Of a stretch of DNA of 64,000 bases, positions 48,215-57,933 are shown piece after piece. The notes below the pieces were generated by a model. That model made no database searches, was not told the origin of the DNA, and saw only the letters and a list, made by a program, of their open reading frames with translations. The position numbers were made by a program, and so were the translations under genes. Where the stretch lies: NCBI GenBank assembly GCA_037957365.1, contig JARHVA010000593.1, forward strand, positions 2,601,501 to 2,665,500. The letters are read 5' to 3'. The stretch's first letter is position 1. The number at the start of each line of letters is the position of its first letter. This DNA is from Torreya grandis (lineage: Eukaryota; Streptophyta; Pinopsida; Cupressales; Taxaceae).

Positions 48215-48620
48215 AACATACATTGATCATCATCCTATTCAGAGTGTCATGGTTGACAATGGGTTAAGAGTTAACATGTGTATTATCACAATTATACAAC
48301 ACTTTGGTTATTTAAAGCATGACATTTATTAAACTGATATAGTTATCCATAGCTTTAGTGTTTATGTTTAGATCTCCATCAGGGATATATTAATACCATT
48401 ATAGGTTAGGCCCACACACATGGCCACAAAATTCATATTTTTACCTAGTGCATGCACATTTGATATGTTAATGGGTAGGCCTTGGATATAATAGATTCAG
48501 GCTTTCTTATCTACCATACATAGATGTCTCAAATATATACATGTTAATCAGGTGGTTACAATTGAGGGCCTTCCATATGAGTATCCTTTACCTATTCCAC
48601 AACTAATTATATAATAGACA
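48215..48620 (+). pseudogene. Aspartic protease of element C
   Basis: One frame from 48,246 reads VMVDNGLRVNMCIITI, then HMATKFIFLPSACTFDMLMG with RPWI and TIHRCLKYIHVNQVVTIEG. This is a plant retrotransposon retropepsin: the D-x-G loop here is D-N-G, a form common in Athila/Tat-type proteases, and the ILLGRPW-like box is present as MLMGRPWI. Stops occur at about six places. The preceding open piece (47,955-48,215) is the Gag-protease spacer. No RT follows, so C would have used another element's RT and integrase. Confidence 0.75.
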
Positions 48621-51600
48621 CCATTTACATTCAACACACAGTCTATTATCACACCTCTGATATCGATTGAGCGACCAATGCAGGTGAGGTATACTCCTAT
48701 GGAATTAATGCGTACACATACTCTCCCATGGATACCTATATTAGAGAGATCATTGAATTAGAGACATGTTATGGATTCTAAAGAGCCTCTCTATACCCCT
48801 ATTACCACATAGATAAGTGTTATAGCATAGGGAATCCACTCTAGTTATATATTTTACTGCTAGATGGGTTCTTAAGAGTCCCATAGTTCATAGGATAGTT
48901 TATTCAGTTTCACATATTCATATCCCCACTCCATAATTAGTTTTAACTAAAAATCACCTAGTACATCTAATTATATGATCTTAGATACCTTACTATATAA
49001 CATGCATGATCACTCTTCCTCTCTTTGATACAAGACACATTGATTACAAGTCTCTTACGAGACTCATTAGTTAGTATGTTCCTCTCTACTTGTACATAAT
49101 TTCTCTTACCTTTATCCTTGTATATATTTTCATTTTCATGATTGCTTGCACATGGATTGTACTAAAAAAATACAAAAACATTATAATATAAGCAAAAAAT
49201 ACAAAAAAAATTCAAATATTGCTCACAAAATATAAAATGTTGATTTTATGCATTTCCATGTTTACATTCCTTATATTTTCTAGGTAATACATATGATATA
49301 TATGCTAGTCTAGTTGGTTTTATCATACATACATACTTCACCACTTATTCTCTTTCAAGTGTTTAAAAATTACTATAGGATTAGGTCCATCATATAGATC
49401 TAGATTTGATATTATCTACCCATTGGGGGCACATACATAGATTCAAAATTGATATACTTTCCCACTGGAGGCATCATACTACACAAATTCTAGTTTGTTA
49501 TGTTACATCTTTGTATATTTTATATCACATATTTAGCATTTATTATATATTAATTTTAATCATCCATACTACTTAGATTTTTTGTTGGATACCACTACTA
49601 TAGACTTAGTTTATGTACATCTTTTCCCTTATACGGATTTGAACCACATGTTCATGCATAATTTAATTTCTAGCTTTCCAATTTTAGATTTAATTATGTC
49701 TCTTTACTTCTACATCTATTTGAGGACATTTGAATATGAAAATTTTCTACATCTGTACAATAATTCATTTAATTGTGTGTATGTTTTGGACATGTGGCCA
49801 TGCCCTTATGTGTGCCTTATTGATTGCATATCCATATATTTGAACATGTCCTTCCATGTGGCTATAATCCAATGATATTTGCATATGTGGACATTTGAAC
49901 ATATCCTTGTATGTATTGCTTTCTCAAATCTAGTGGCACATGCCCATGACCCTTGTATTATGGCCCCTTGCCCTAATTTTTGTGCATCATGTGTGGTATA
50001 TGTATGCATCATGACCATGACACTTGTATCTTGCTTATTACAATTACACTTAGTTTTATATGCCATGAGGGACCTCATGAACCCCCCATCCTCTTTGGGT
50101 GCCTTGATGGACATCATACCCCATCCCCTACATAGTTACTCAGATTATATCAAGATTGTTTGTTCATACACATGATTACATTATTATATATATTTTGACT
50201 ACCTTGTGAATGATAGATATAACATACATCATACATTACCATCTTACACTTAGATTATATTAAATTTTGATGTCATGTATACACATTATATTAGTTGATT
50301 ACATAGATAACATATATGCTCAGGTTAACACATAGGTTACATAGATTTTATTTTAAGGATAGTTATTGCATAGATTCAAAAAATCCAATCAAAATTGGGA
50401 GCATTCACAAAGGTTTGTCATAGATATTATGCCATTCGAGTTCACTCAAGATATAGCTTTTAGTACAAAAACATAGAGCACAAAGCACAAAAGTAGGTAA
50501 ATATAGTAAAAAGTAGTCATACATAGATCAATTATAGTTTGGCACATGACCTATTGGACACTAGCATGGTGTATTACTATCCAAGGGACCGAAATAATAT
50601 CTAGTAGCTCCAAAAATAGGAAATTATAGAATGGATTGGAAGGTACAATAGATACAGTTTAGGTTTGCACATTTTCAGTCATAGATTATTAGTTAAGCTT
50701 AATTTATTCATAGTTTTGTACAAATTCACATAGGTTTACTCAGATTGGGGGCATTATATGTGGCATTGTCACTTCCATTTGATTTTTATATATTCTTAGA
50801 TATAGACTAATATAACTCACTCTATAATCCATAAGCATAAATATCAGAGTTGGGGGCATGTTTACAGCACATTATTTATGTATGATCACTTTTACACCAA
50901 TTAATCATATGGAATGATAAAATCCATGCCATTTTACACATTGTTAATATATACATCATTTGCACTAGTTTTACACCAAATTAATTACTTACTCCATATA
51001 AAATGGTTAGCATTATTGATTAATCTATGAGCTACATACCTGAGTGCTTGAGAGGCCCTTGAGCCATTTTAAATTTAAGAGTTTCTAAGTGGCCCCATAA
51101 CCATTCTATATAGTTTGAAATACATCACACATATTTATTTGCATTACACAATTTAAGTTATATATGAATCTACTACGCATGGGTAGGCAACGATGGAGTC
51201 ATAGCCTACTTGAGTTTTTGATCCATTTACATAGGAGGGTTATACAAGTCATCAGTCGAATCCAAGTTATTCATAGATTATGATCCAGTAAATAGTGGTG
51301 GGTAATGATGGAGTCAAGGTAATATTGAGTACTTGATCCAGCCAAATTTATCAAGCCATTAACTCAGTCCAAGTTATTTGCTATTTGATCACCATCTACA
51401 TACATAAAGGATGTCACTAGGTTTTTACATTGGTTCACATACACAACATGGTGTATTCATTCCTTTCCTCTCTCACTTATTTCTTTACTTAGTTTTGTAT
51501 TTGATTTTGATATTTATTAAATAGGGAATAATTCATTCAATGTTCATTTATAGGACACATAATGGAGTATAACTCACATCCTCAAACCCAGATTTAAGGG

Positions 51601-51685
51601 ATTCACCTCTTATGTAAGTCTAGGTATGCTTATTTTTTATTTTATCCTAGTCATTTCACTTTGCTACATTTATATAATAATAAGC
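48621..51685 (+). other. Long non-coding 3' interior of C
   Basis: No RT, RNase H or integrase motif was found in any frame I read. From about 49,080 it is the inverted counterpart of 38,246-41,100 in B. A cluster of near-palindromic words lies at 49,722-49,960 (GGACATTTGAACATATCC, TGAACATGTCC, GGCACATGCCC). The open frame at 49,879-50,175 overlaps the conserved part, but its B counterpart is only weakly protein-like. Confidence 0.5.
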
Positions 51686-51712
51686 GGGTAGGGGGGTGGG
51701 AGGGGAGGGAAA
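51686..51712 (+). other. Polypurine tract of C
   Basis: A 27-base stretch that is G-rich (GGGTAGGGGGGTGGGAGGGG and on) directly precedes the 3' LTR start TGTAGTAGC. It is the clearest polypurine tract in the window and has runs of G that could form a four-stranded structure. Confidence 0.8.
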
Positions 51713-52137
51713 TGTAGTAGCATAAAATGTCACTTTAGTATAATGAGTGTCACTTGAGACCACCCCATACCTAGCTTAGACCTAGACCTATCTTAGGGCC
51801 TCTTTTAAACCTTATCTAGATTTCATGTAGGTCTAACTCTTCCATAAATGTACCAAGAGTAGTCCAAGACTGTCTCCTAGGCATCCATCCCCCTAGTGCA
51901 CCATATTATATCATCTAGACACTATCATGACCCTTTGGACACTAGTTCACCATGCTAGTGACTAAGGAACCACACTACTATCCCTTACCTCTTTTCTCCT
52001 CCAATAGACATATTTCCACTTCTCAAGACACCTTAGGGTCATCCTAGACCTATTCCATATCCTGACAAACACTAGATCAATATATATACACCAATTTTAT
52101 CCCTTTACCCACTAGATGGAAATTAAATGAAAATACA
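51713..52137 (+). repeat. 3' LTR of C, left fragment
   Basis: It aligns with 45,010-45,434 and stops at ATACA, where element G begins. It continues at 57,939. Confidence 0.75.
52133..52137. other. Target site duplication ATACA, left copy (array G)
   Basis: ATACA precedes the TGTTAGG start of G and is repeated at 57,934-57,938 after CCTATCA. The unoccupied site in the 5' LTR of C reads ATACT at 45,430-45,434. Confidence 0.85.
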
Positions 52138-53294
52138 TGTTAGGTTGTGGAGCTAAAAGCTTCACTAATGCAAATAGAGGAGGATATTTTAGGAAGGTTG
52201 CTAAGTGTGTCAGGCACCGGTGTCAGTCAGGACAATCGATGTCGACAGGTAGGAGATAGGAAGCAATCAACATCGGTCAGAAGTTGGCCAGCATCGGCGA
52301 CCCTCAGGCAGATAGGGACCGAAGTCGGTCACCTGTGTGGTTTGACTACGAGTGTTTTACGGGCAGTTAGCTAACGAACCAAGTGTTTGCATGTCAAGAG
52401 CCAATTTTAGACTGAGAGCTATGGATCTAATTATTGTAATTGGATGTCTAATTATTGTTTGGATGAGATCTATTTATTAGACTCATGGTTGTATTGTAAA
52501 CTAGTGCTAGAGAGTAAGAGAGCAATATTATAAGCTCCTTCTGTGTGTGAGGTGAGCAATGGTGTGTTCCTCCTAGTGCCACAGTACCAAGGTGGGTGCT
52601 GGATTAGAGAATCAATAGGGTTCTTCATGTATGTATGATCTTGGTCATCAGGTGAGCATGGCTACTTTAGGAGATCTACATGGTAAGTAAGATCATTAAT
52701 CTACAAGTGTATGTGTGTGCAAGGTCAAGGTTCACAGGTGTGCAGAACCAGATTGATTTATAGGTGTGTAAGATCAGAGAGGACATCAACACAATAGGGA
52801 GCAGTATCAGGAGAGATCTACTTGGAGTACAGGTGTGTACTCAGATAGAGCAAAGAGGAAGGCAAAGAAGATCCTTCCATAAGTAAGGTCTATTGAGGTG
52901 CAGGTTGTTGCAGGTTTAGGGGAGATCTACTTGAAGTATGTTTGTGTACTTGTGGAGTGCGTGGAGCACTTGTGGAGTGTGTGGAGCATAGGTGTAAGGT
53001 GAAAACCAACTCTGTGTTTGAGTTGGGTGTTGGGGACCTAAGAGAGAGAGCTTTGAGGAGAGAATTACTGTTCACTTGAGGTGTGGGAAGCCTCTAAAGA
53101 GGTGGTGGAGAAGAAGTGGCATCTTCTTTATTGTATTCTTTTCTGTATGAGTATTAATACAAGTTGTGTATTGTCTCTCATATCATGTGTTATTTCTGGA
53201 TTCTAGTTACTTGTTGATTCTGGTTAATTCCGCATATTAACTTGCTTGTATTTGATAATCAATTGTGTGCTTTCGGTTTATTCATATCCCAACA
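52138..53294 (+). repeat. Diverged LTR at the left end of G
   Basis: It starts TGTTAGGTTGTGGAGCTAAA and ends CATATCCCAACA. Its order of blocks follows the other LTRs (AGATCTATTTATTAGACTC promoter-like block, GAGATCTACTTG blocks, AAGAGGTGGTGGAGAAGAAG, TTATTGTATTC, GTTGTGTATTG), but the sequence is clearly different. It is a separate subfamily. It joins the next LTR with no internal segment. Confidence 0.7.
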
Positions 53295-54219
53295 CAAAAG
53301 CTACACCTTGTTACAAACAGAGGTTTCTGAGAGTATGCAGTCATTGGCATCGGTATGCCAAACTGACGTTAGTCAGGGGATGTAGAAGGGAAACTGACAT
53401 CGGTGGGTGATCGATCGGTGTTGGTCACCTCCAAGAAGGCAAGGACCGACACCGGTTGCCTGTGGTAATCAGAACTACTGTTGACAGACAGTCAGTTAAG
53501 TGAACGCGTTGTTTGCATGATAAAGACCAGTTTGAGTCTTTGAGCCACTTGCCTAAATTAAGTGCATGCATGAGATCTATATAATAGACTCATGGGTTGT
53601 ATTGTTAAGTGTAGAACTTGTAGAACCCAAGTGTGGAGCTTGGAGACTTCTTCCCATGGTGGAATCAAGTAGGATTCCCCATGTATGTAAGATTAGGTTT
53701 GATATGCAGGGTGTTGCAGGGTCATGGAGGAGATCTACATGTGATAAGTAAGATCAGGTTGGTCTGCAGGGATGTGTGTATCCAAGGGTCAGAACAGGGT
53801 CGACGGGGGAGCAAGATCAAGGTGACATCAATACATCAAGAGTAGGATCATGGTGAGATCTACTTAGAGTACCGGTTCGTACTCAGTTGTATTGGACGTA
53901 CAATGAGGTGAATAATAGCTTGTGTTAGTTGTTAGTTGTGACCTATGAGAGAAGATTACTTAGGTGGGAAGATTACTTGGAGCCCTTGAGGAGGAAGCCT
54001 CACAGAGGTGGAAGAAGAGTGTGATCTCTTTATTATAATTTCCTTTGTAATGAGTTGAATACAATTATGTGTTGCCTCTCATATTTTGTGTGTTTTCTCA
54101 TTGATAGTTATTTTTTCTTCTGGTATTTCTGCATGTTTAGTTGCTTATACATTGGTAATCATGTGTGCTCTTAAATCTGACAAGTTGTGTCAGAGCTTTG
54201 GGGATTTTTGATCCTATCA
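53295..54219 (+). repeat. LTR 1 of G (lacks first 17 bases)
   Basis: It begins at AAAAGCTACACC, base 18 of the full LTR, directly after the end of the diverged LTR, and ends CCTATCA. Counting back gives the same 941-bp frame as the others. A TATA run corresponds to 53,578. Confidence 0.85.
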
Positions 54220-54221
54220 AA

Positions 54222-54233
54222 TGGTATCAGAGC
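54222..54233 (+). other. Initiator tRNA-Met primer-binding site, copy 1
   Basis: TGGTATCAGAGC is the standard plant Copia primer site, complementary to the 3' end of initiator tRNA-Met. Copies 2 and 3 are at 55,460-55,471 (last base T) and 56,698-56,709. Confidence 0.9.
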
Positions 54234-54342
54234 GAGGTTGGACATTCTCAGAGCGAGTTTGACTAACAGATGGCCCAGATTTGTTAAGTGTTGTTGATTA
54301 TAGGTTACTCACAGGGGTTGTTGATTGAGTGGGAGTATAGCA

Positions 54343-54435
54343 ATGGTAGAAGAAGGTAAGCTGAGGATGAAGAAAGTCAGGCACAGGATTAACACCACAA
54401 GGAGTGTGGTGGGTTGTCTTCAAGTAGGAACTTGA
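54343..54435 (+). CDS. 30-codon internal mini-frame of G, copy 1
   Basis: It reads MVEEGKLRMKKVRHRINTTR and then SVVGCLQVGT. The frame is kept in all three internal segments with only conservative changes and the same stop. The basic content (12 Lys/Arg/His of 30) and position after the primer site suggest the remains of the start of a lost gag. Whether it is translated is unknown. Confidence 0.35.
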   Translation: MVEEGKLRMKKVRHRINTTRSVVGCLQVGT

Positions 54436-54516
54436 AGAGGAATACAATCCAAGATGTAGATTAGACAGAGTACTGGTATGGGTACAGGTGCAGCTCTTTA
54501 TCTCTAAGTGGGAGAT

Positions 54517-55457
54517 TGTTAGGGTGTGGAGATAAAAGCTACACCTTGTTGCAAATAGAGGTTTTTGAGAGTATGCAGTCACTGGCATCAACAGGCCAAA
54601 TCAACGTCAGTCAAGGGACGTAGAAGGGAAACTGATATCGACAGGTGATCGGCTAGCGTTGGTCACCTCCAAGAAGGCAGGGACCGACGTCAGTCACCTG
54701 TGGCGATCAGAACTACTATTGATGGATAGTCAATTAAGTGAATGCATTGTTTGCATGATAAAGACCAGTTTGAGTCTTTGAGCCGCTTGCCTAAATTAAG
54801 TACATGCATGAGATCTATATAATAGACTCATGGGCTGTATTGTTAAGTGTAAAACTTGTAGAACCCAAGTGTGGAGCTTAGAGAGTTCTTCCCATGGTGG
54901 AATCAAGTAGGATTCCCCATGTATGTAAGATCAGGTTTGATATGTAGAGTGTTGCAGGGTCATGGAGGAGATCTACATGTGATAAGAAAGATCAGGTTGG
55001 TCTGCAGGGATGTGTGTATGCGAGGGTCAGAATAGGATTGGTGGGGGAGCAAGATCAAGGTGACAGCAATACATCAAGAGCAGGATCATGGTGAGATCTA
55101 CTTGGAGCACCGGTTCATACTCGGTTGTACTGGACGTATAATGAGGTGAACAACAGCTTGTGTTAGTTGTTAGTTGTCACCTATGAGAGAAGATTACTCA
55201 AGTGGGAAGATTACTTGGAGCCCTTGAGGAGGAAGCCTCACAGAGGTGGAAGAAGAGTGTGATCTCTTTATTGTAATTTCCTTTGTAATGAGTTGAATAC
55301 AATTGTGTGTTGCCTCTCATATTCTGTGTGTTTTCTCATTGATAGTTATTTGTTCTTCTAGTATTTTCACATGTTTAGTTGCTTATACATTGGTAATCAT
55401 GTGTGCTCTTAAATCTGACAAGTTGTGTCAGAGCTTTGGGGAGTTTTGGTCCTATCA
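54517..55457 (+). repeat. LTR 2 of G
   Basis: The LTR runs from TGTTAGGGTGTGG to CCTATCA, 941 bp. It contains in order a cluster of GACGTCGGT-like palindromes (first 200 bp), a TATA-like run at 54,816-54,823, several GAGATCTACNTG blocks, and a TTATTGTAATTTCC polyadenylation-like region in its last 200 bp. Confidence 0.9.
54816..54823 (+). promoter_or_regulatory. TATA-like box in LTR 2 of G
   Basis: TATATAAT lies 300 bp into the LTR within AGATCTATATAATAGACTC. The same word is at 53,578, 56,054 and 57,292 in the other LTRs. It is the likely core promoter. Confidence 0.55.
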
Positions 55458-55754
55458 AATGGTATCAGAGTGAGGTTGGACGTTCTCAAAGCGAGTTTGA
55501 CTACCAGATGGCCCAGATCTGTTAAGTGTTGTTGATTACAGGTTACTCACAGGGGTTGCTGATTGAGTGGGAGTATAGCAATGGCAGAAGAAGGTAAGTT
55601 GAGGATGAAGAAAGTCAGGCATAAGATTAACACCAGAAGGAGTGTGGTGGGTTGTCTTCAAGTGGAAGCTTGAAGAGAAATACAAGCCAGCATGCAGATT
55701 GGACAGAGTATTGGTATGGGTACAGGTGCAACTCTTTATCTCCAAGTGGGAGAT
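55458..55754 (+). other. Internal segment 2 of G
   Basis: A 297-bp segment identical in length and plan to segment 1: primer site at 55,460-55,471, mini-frame at 55,581-55,673, polypurine tract just before 55,755. Confidence 0.85.
55581..55673 (+). CDS. 30-codon internal mini-frame of G, copy 2
   Basis: It begins MAEEGKLRMKKVRHKINTRR and ends CLQVEA before TGA. It differs from copy 1 at about five residues, without a stop or frameshift. It is weakly supported as a gene. Confidence 0.35.
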   Translation: MAEEGKLRMKKVRHKINTRRSVVGCLQVEA

Positions 55755-56695
55755 TGTTAGGGTGTGGAACTAAAAGCTACACCTTGTTGCAAATAGAGGT
55801 TTCTGAGAGTATGCAGTCACCAGCATCGGTAGGCCAAACTGACGTCAGTCAGGGGATGCAGAAGGGAAACCAACATCGGTAGGTGATCGGCTGGCGTCGG
55901 TCACTTCCAGGAAGGTAGGGACTAACGTCAATCGCCTGTGGTGGTCAGAACTACTATTGATGGATAGTCAGTTAAGTGAACGTATTGTTTAAATGATAAA
56001 GACTAGTTTGAGTCTTTGAGCCACTTGCCTAAATTAAGTGCATGCATGAGATCTATATAATAGACTCATGGGCTATATTGTTAAGTGTAGAACTTGTAGA
56101 ACCCAAGTGTGGAGCTTGGAGAGTTCTTCCCATGGTGGAATAAAGTAGGATTACCCATGTATGTAAGATTAGGTTTGATATGCAGGGTGTTGCAGGGTCA
56201 TGGAGGAGATCTACATGTGATAAGTAAGATCAGGTTGGTCTGCAGGGATGTGTGTATCCAAGGGTCAGAACAAGATCGGTGGGGGAGCAAGATCAAGGTG
56301 GCATCAATACATCAAGAGTAGGATCATGGTGAGATCTACTTAGAGTACCGGTTCGTACTTAGTTGTATTGGACGTACAATGAGGTGAACAATAGCTTGTG
56401 TTAGTTGTTATTTGTGACCTATGAGAGAAGATTACTTAGGTGGGAAGATTACTTGGAGCCCTTAAGGAGGAAGCCTCACAGAGGTGGAAGAAGAGTGTGA
56501 TCTCTTTATTGTAATTTCCTTTGTAATGAGTTGAATGCAATTGTGTGTTGCCTCTCATATTTTGTGTGTTTTCTCATTGATAGTTATTTGTTCTTCTGGT
56601 ATTTCCACATGTTTAGTTGCTTATACATTGGTAATCATGTGTGCTCTTAAATTTGACAAGTTGTGTCAGAGCTTTGGGGAGTTTCGGTCCTATCA
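55755..56695 (+). repeat. LTR 3 of G
   Basis: A 941-bp LTR from TGTTAGGGTGTGG to CCTATCA. It keeps a perfect TGACGTCA palindrome at 55,840-55,847, which the other copies have partly lost by C-to-T or G-to-A changes. Confidence 0.9.
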
Positions 56696-56992
56696 AATGG
56701 TATCAGAGCGAGGTTGGACATTCTCAGAGCGAGTTTGACTAACAGATGGCCCAGATTTGTTAAGTTTTGTTGATTACAGGTTACTCACATGGGTTGATAA
56801 TTGAGTGGGAGTATAGCAATGGTAAAAGAAGGTAAGTTAAGGATGAAGAAAGTTAGGCACAGGATTAACACCACAAGGAGTGTGGTGGGTTGTCTTCAAG
56901 TGGGAGCTTGAAGAGGAATATAAGCCAGGATGTAAATTGGATAGAGTACTGGTATGGATACAGGTGCAGCTCTTTATCTCCAAGTGGGAGAT
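56696..56992 (+). other. Internal segment 3 of G
   Basis: A 297-bp segment with primer site at 56,698-56,709, mini-frame at 56,819-56,911 and polypurine tract just before 56,993. Confidence 0.85.
56819..56911 (+). CDS. 30-codon internal mini-frame of G, copy 3
   Basis: It begins MVKEGKLRMKKVRHRINTTR and ends CLQVGA before TGA. It has two residue differences from copy 1. The same caveats apply as for copy 1. Confidence 0.35.
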   Translation: MVKEGKLRMKKVRHRINTTRSVVGCLQVGA

Positions 56993-57933
56993 TGTTAGGG
57001 TGTGGAGCTAAAAGCTACACCTTGTTGCAAATAGAGGTTTTTGAGAGTATGCAGTCACCGGCGTTAGCAGGCCAAACTGATGTCGATCAGGGGACGTAGA
57101 AGGGAAATCGACATCAACGGGTGATCGGCTGGCATCGATCACCTCCAGGAAGGTAGGGACCGATGTCGGTCGCCTATGGCGGTCAGAACTACTGTTGATG
57201 GATAGTTAGTTAAGTGAACATGTTGTTTACATGATAAATACCAGTTTGAGTCTTTGAGCTGCTTGCCTAAATTAAGTGCATGCATGAGATCTATATAATA
57301 GACTCATGGGCTGTATTGTTAAGTGTAGAACTTGTAGAACCCAAGTGTGGAGCTTGGAGAGTTCTTCCCATGGTGGAATCAAGTAGGATTCCCCATGTAT
57401 GTAAGATCAGGTTTGATATGCAGGGTGTTGCAGGGTCATGGAGGAGATCTACATGTGATAAGTAAGATCAGGTTGGTCTACAGGGATGTGTGTATGTGAG
57501 GGTCAGAATAGGATTGGTGGGGGAGCAAGATCAAGGTGACAACAATACATCAGGAGTAGGATCATGGTGAGATCTACTTGGAGTACTGGTTCGTACTCGA
57601 TTGTACTGGATGTATAATGAGGTGAACAACAGCTTGTGTTAGTTGTTAGTTGTGACCTATGAGAGAAGATTACTCAGGTGGGAAGATTACTTGGAGCCCT
57701 TGAGGAGGGAGCCTCACAGAGGTGGAAGAAGAGTGTGATCTCTTTATTGTAATTTCCTTTATAATGAGTTGAATACAATTGTGTGTTGCCTCTCATATTT
57801 TGTGTGTTTTCTCATTGATAGTTATTTGTTCTTCTGGTATTTTTGCATGTTTAGTTGCTTATACATTGGTAATCATGTGTGCTCTTAAATCTGACAAGTT
57901 ATGTCAGAGCTTTGGGGAGTTTCGGTCCTATCA
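56993..57933 (+). repeat. LTR 4 of G
   Basis: The last 941-bp LTR, ending CCTATCA directly before the ATACA target duplication. No internal segment follows. Confidence 0.9.

Larger units (their letters stand above)
54220..54516 (+). other. Internal segment 1 of G
   Basis: A 297-bp segment with the primer-binding site TGGTATCAGAGC (54,222-54,233), a 30-codon frame (54,343-54,435) and the polypurine tract AAGTGGGAGAT (54,506-54,516). TCAGAGCGAG-type words occur twice near the primer site. Confidence 0.85.
52138..57933 (+). mobile_element. Array G: tandem Copia-type LTRs with 297-bp internal segments
   Basis: The array holds five LTRs and three internal segments: a diverged LTR (52,138-53,294), an LTR missing its first 17 bases (53,295-54,219), then internal-LTR three times over. 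Starts of the last three LTRs are 54,517, 55,755 and 56,993, exactly 1,238 bp apart. Each internal segment has a TGGTATCAGAGC-type primer site 2 bp after the preceding LTR and an AAGTGGGAGAT polypurine tract directly before the next. These are Copia hallmarks. There is no gag or pol. The whole array is bounded by one perfect target duplication, so it entered as a unit or grew after one insertion. CpG is abundant compared with the rest of the window. It resembles tandem TRIM elements, but the LTRs (941 bp) are longer than usual for TRIMs. Confidence 0.85.

Noticed and set aside
49582..50175. Hydrophobic plus-strand frames of 97-98 codons
   Set aside because: They lie in the conserved non-coding interior of C; the matching B segment is broken and only weakly protein-like, and conservation is better explained at the DNA or RNA level.
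54298..55745. Minus-strand frames of 97 and 69 codons in array G
   Set aside because: They span LTR-internal borders and are repeated by the array period; they are antisense shadows.
52147..57465. Plus-strand 60-76 codon frames within the G LTRs
   Set aside because: They lie in LTR sequence, differ between copies and have no known domain.
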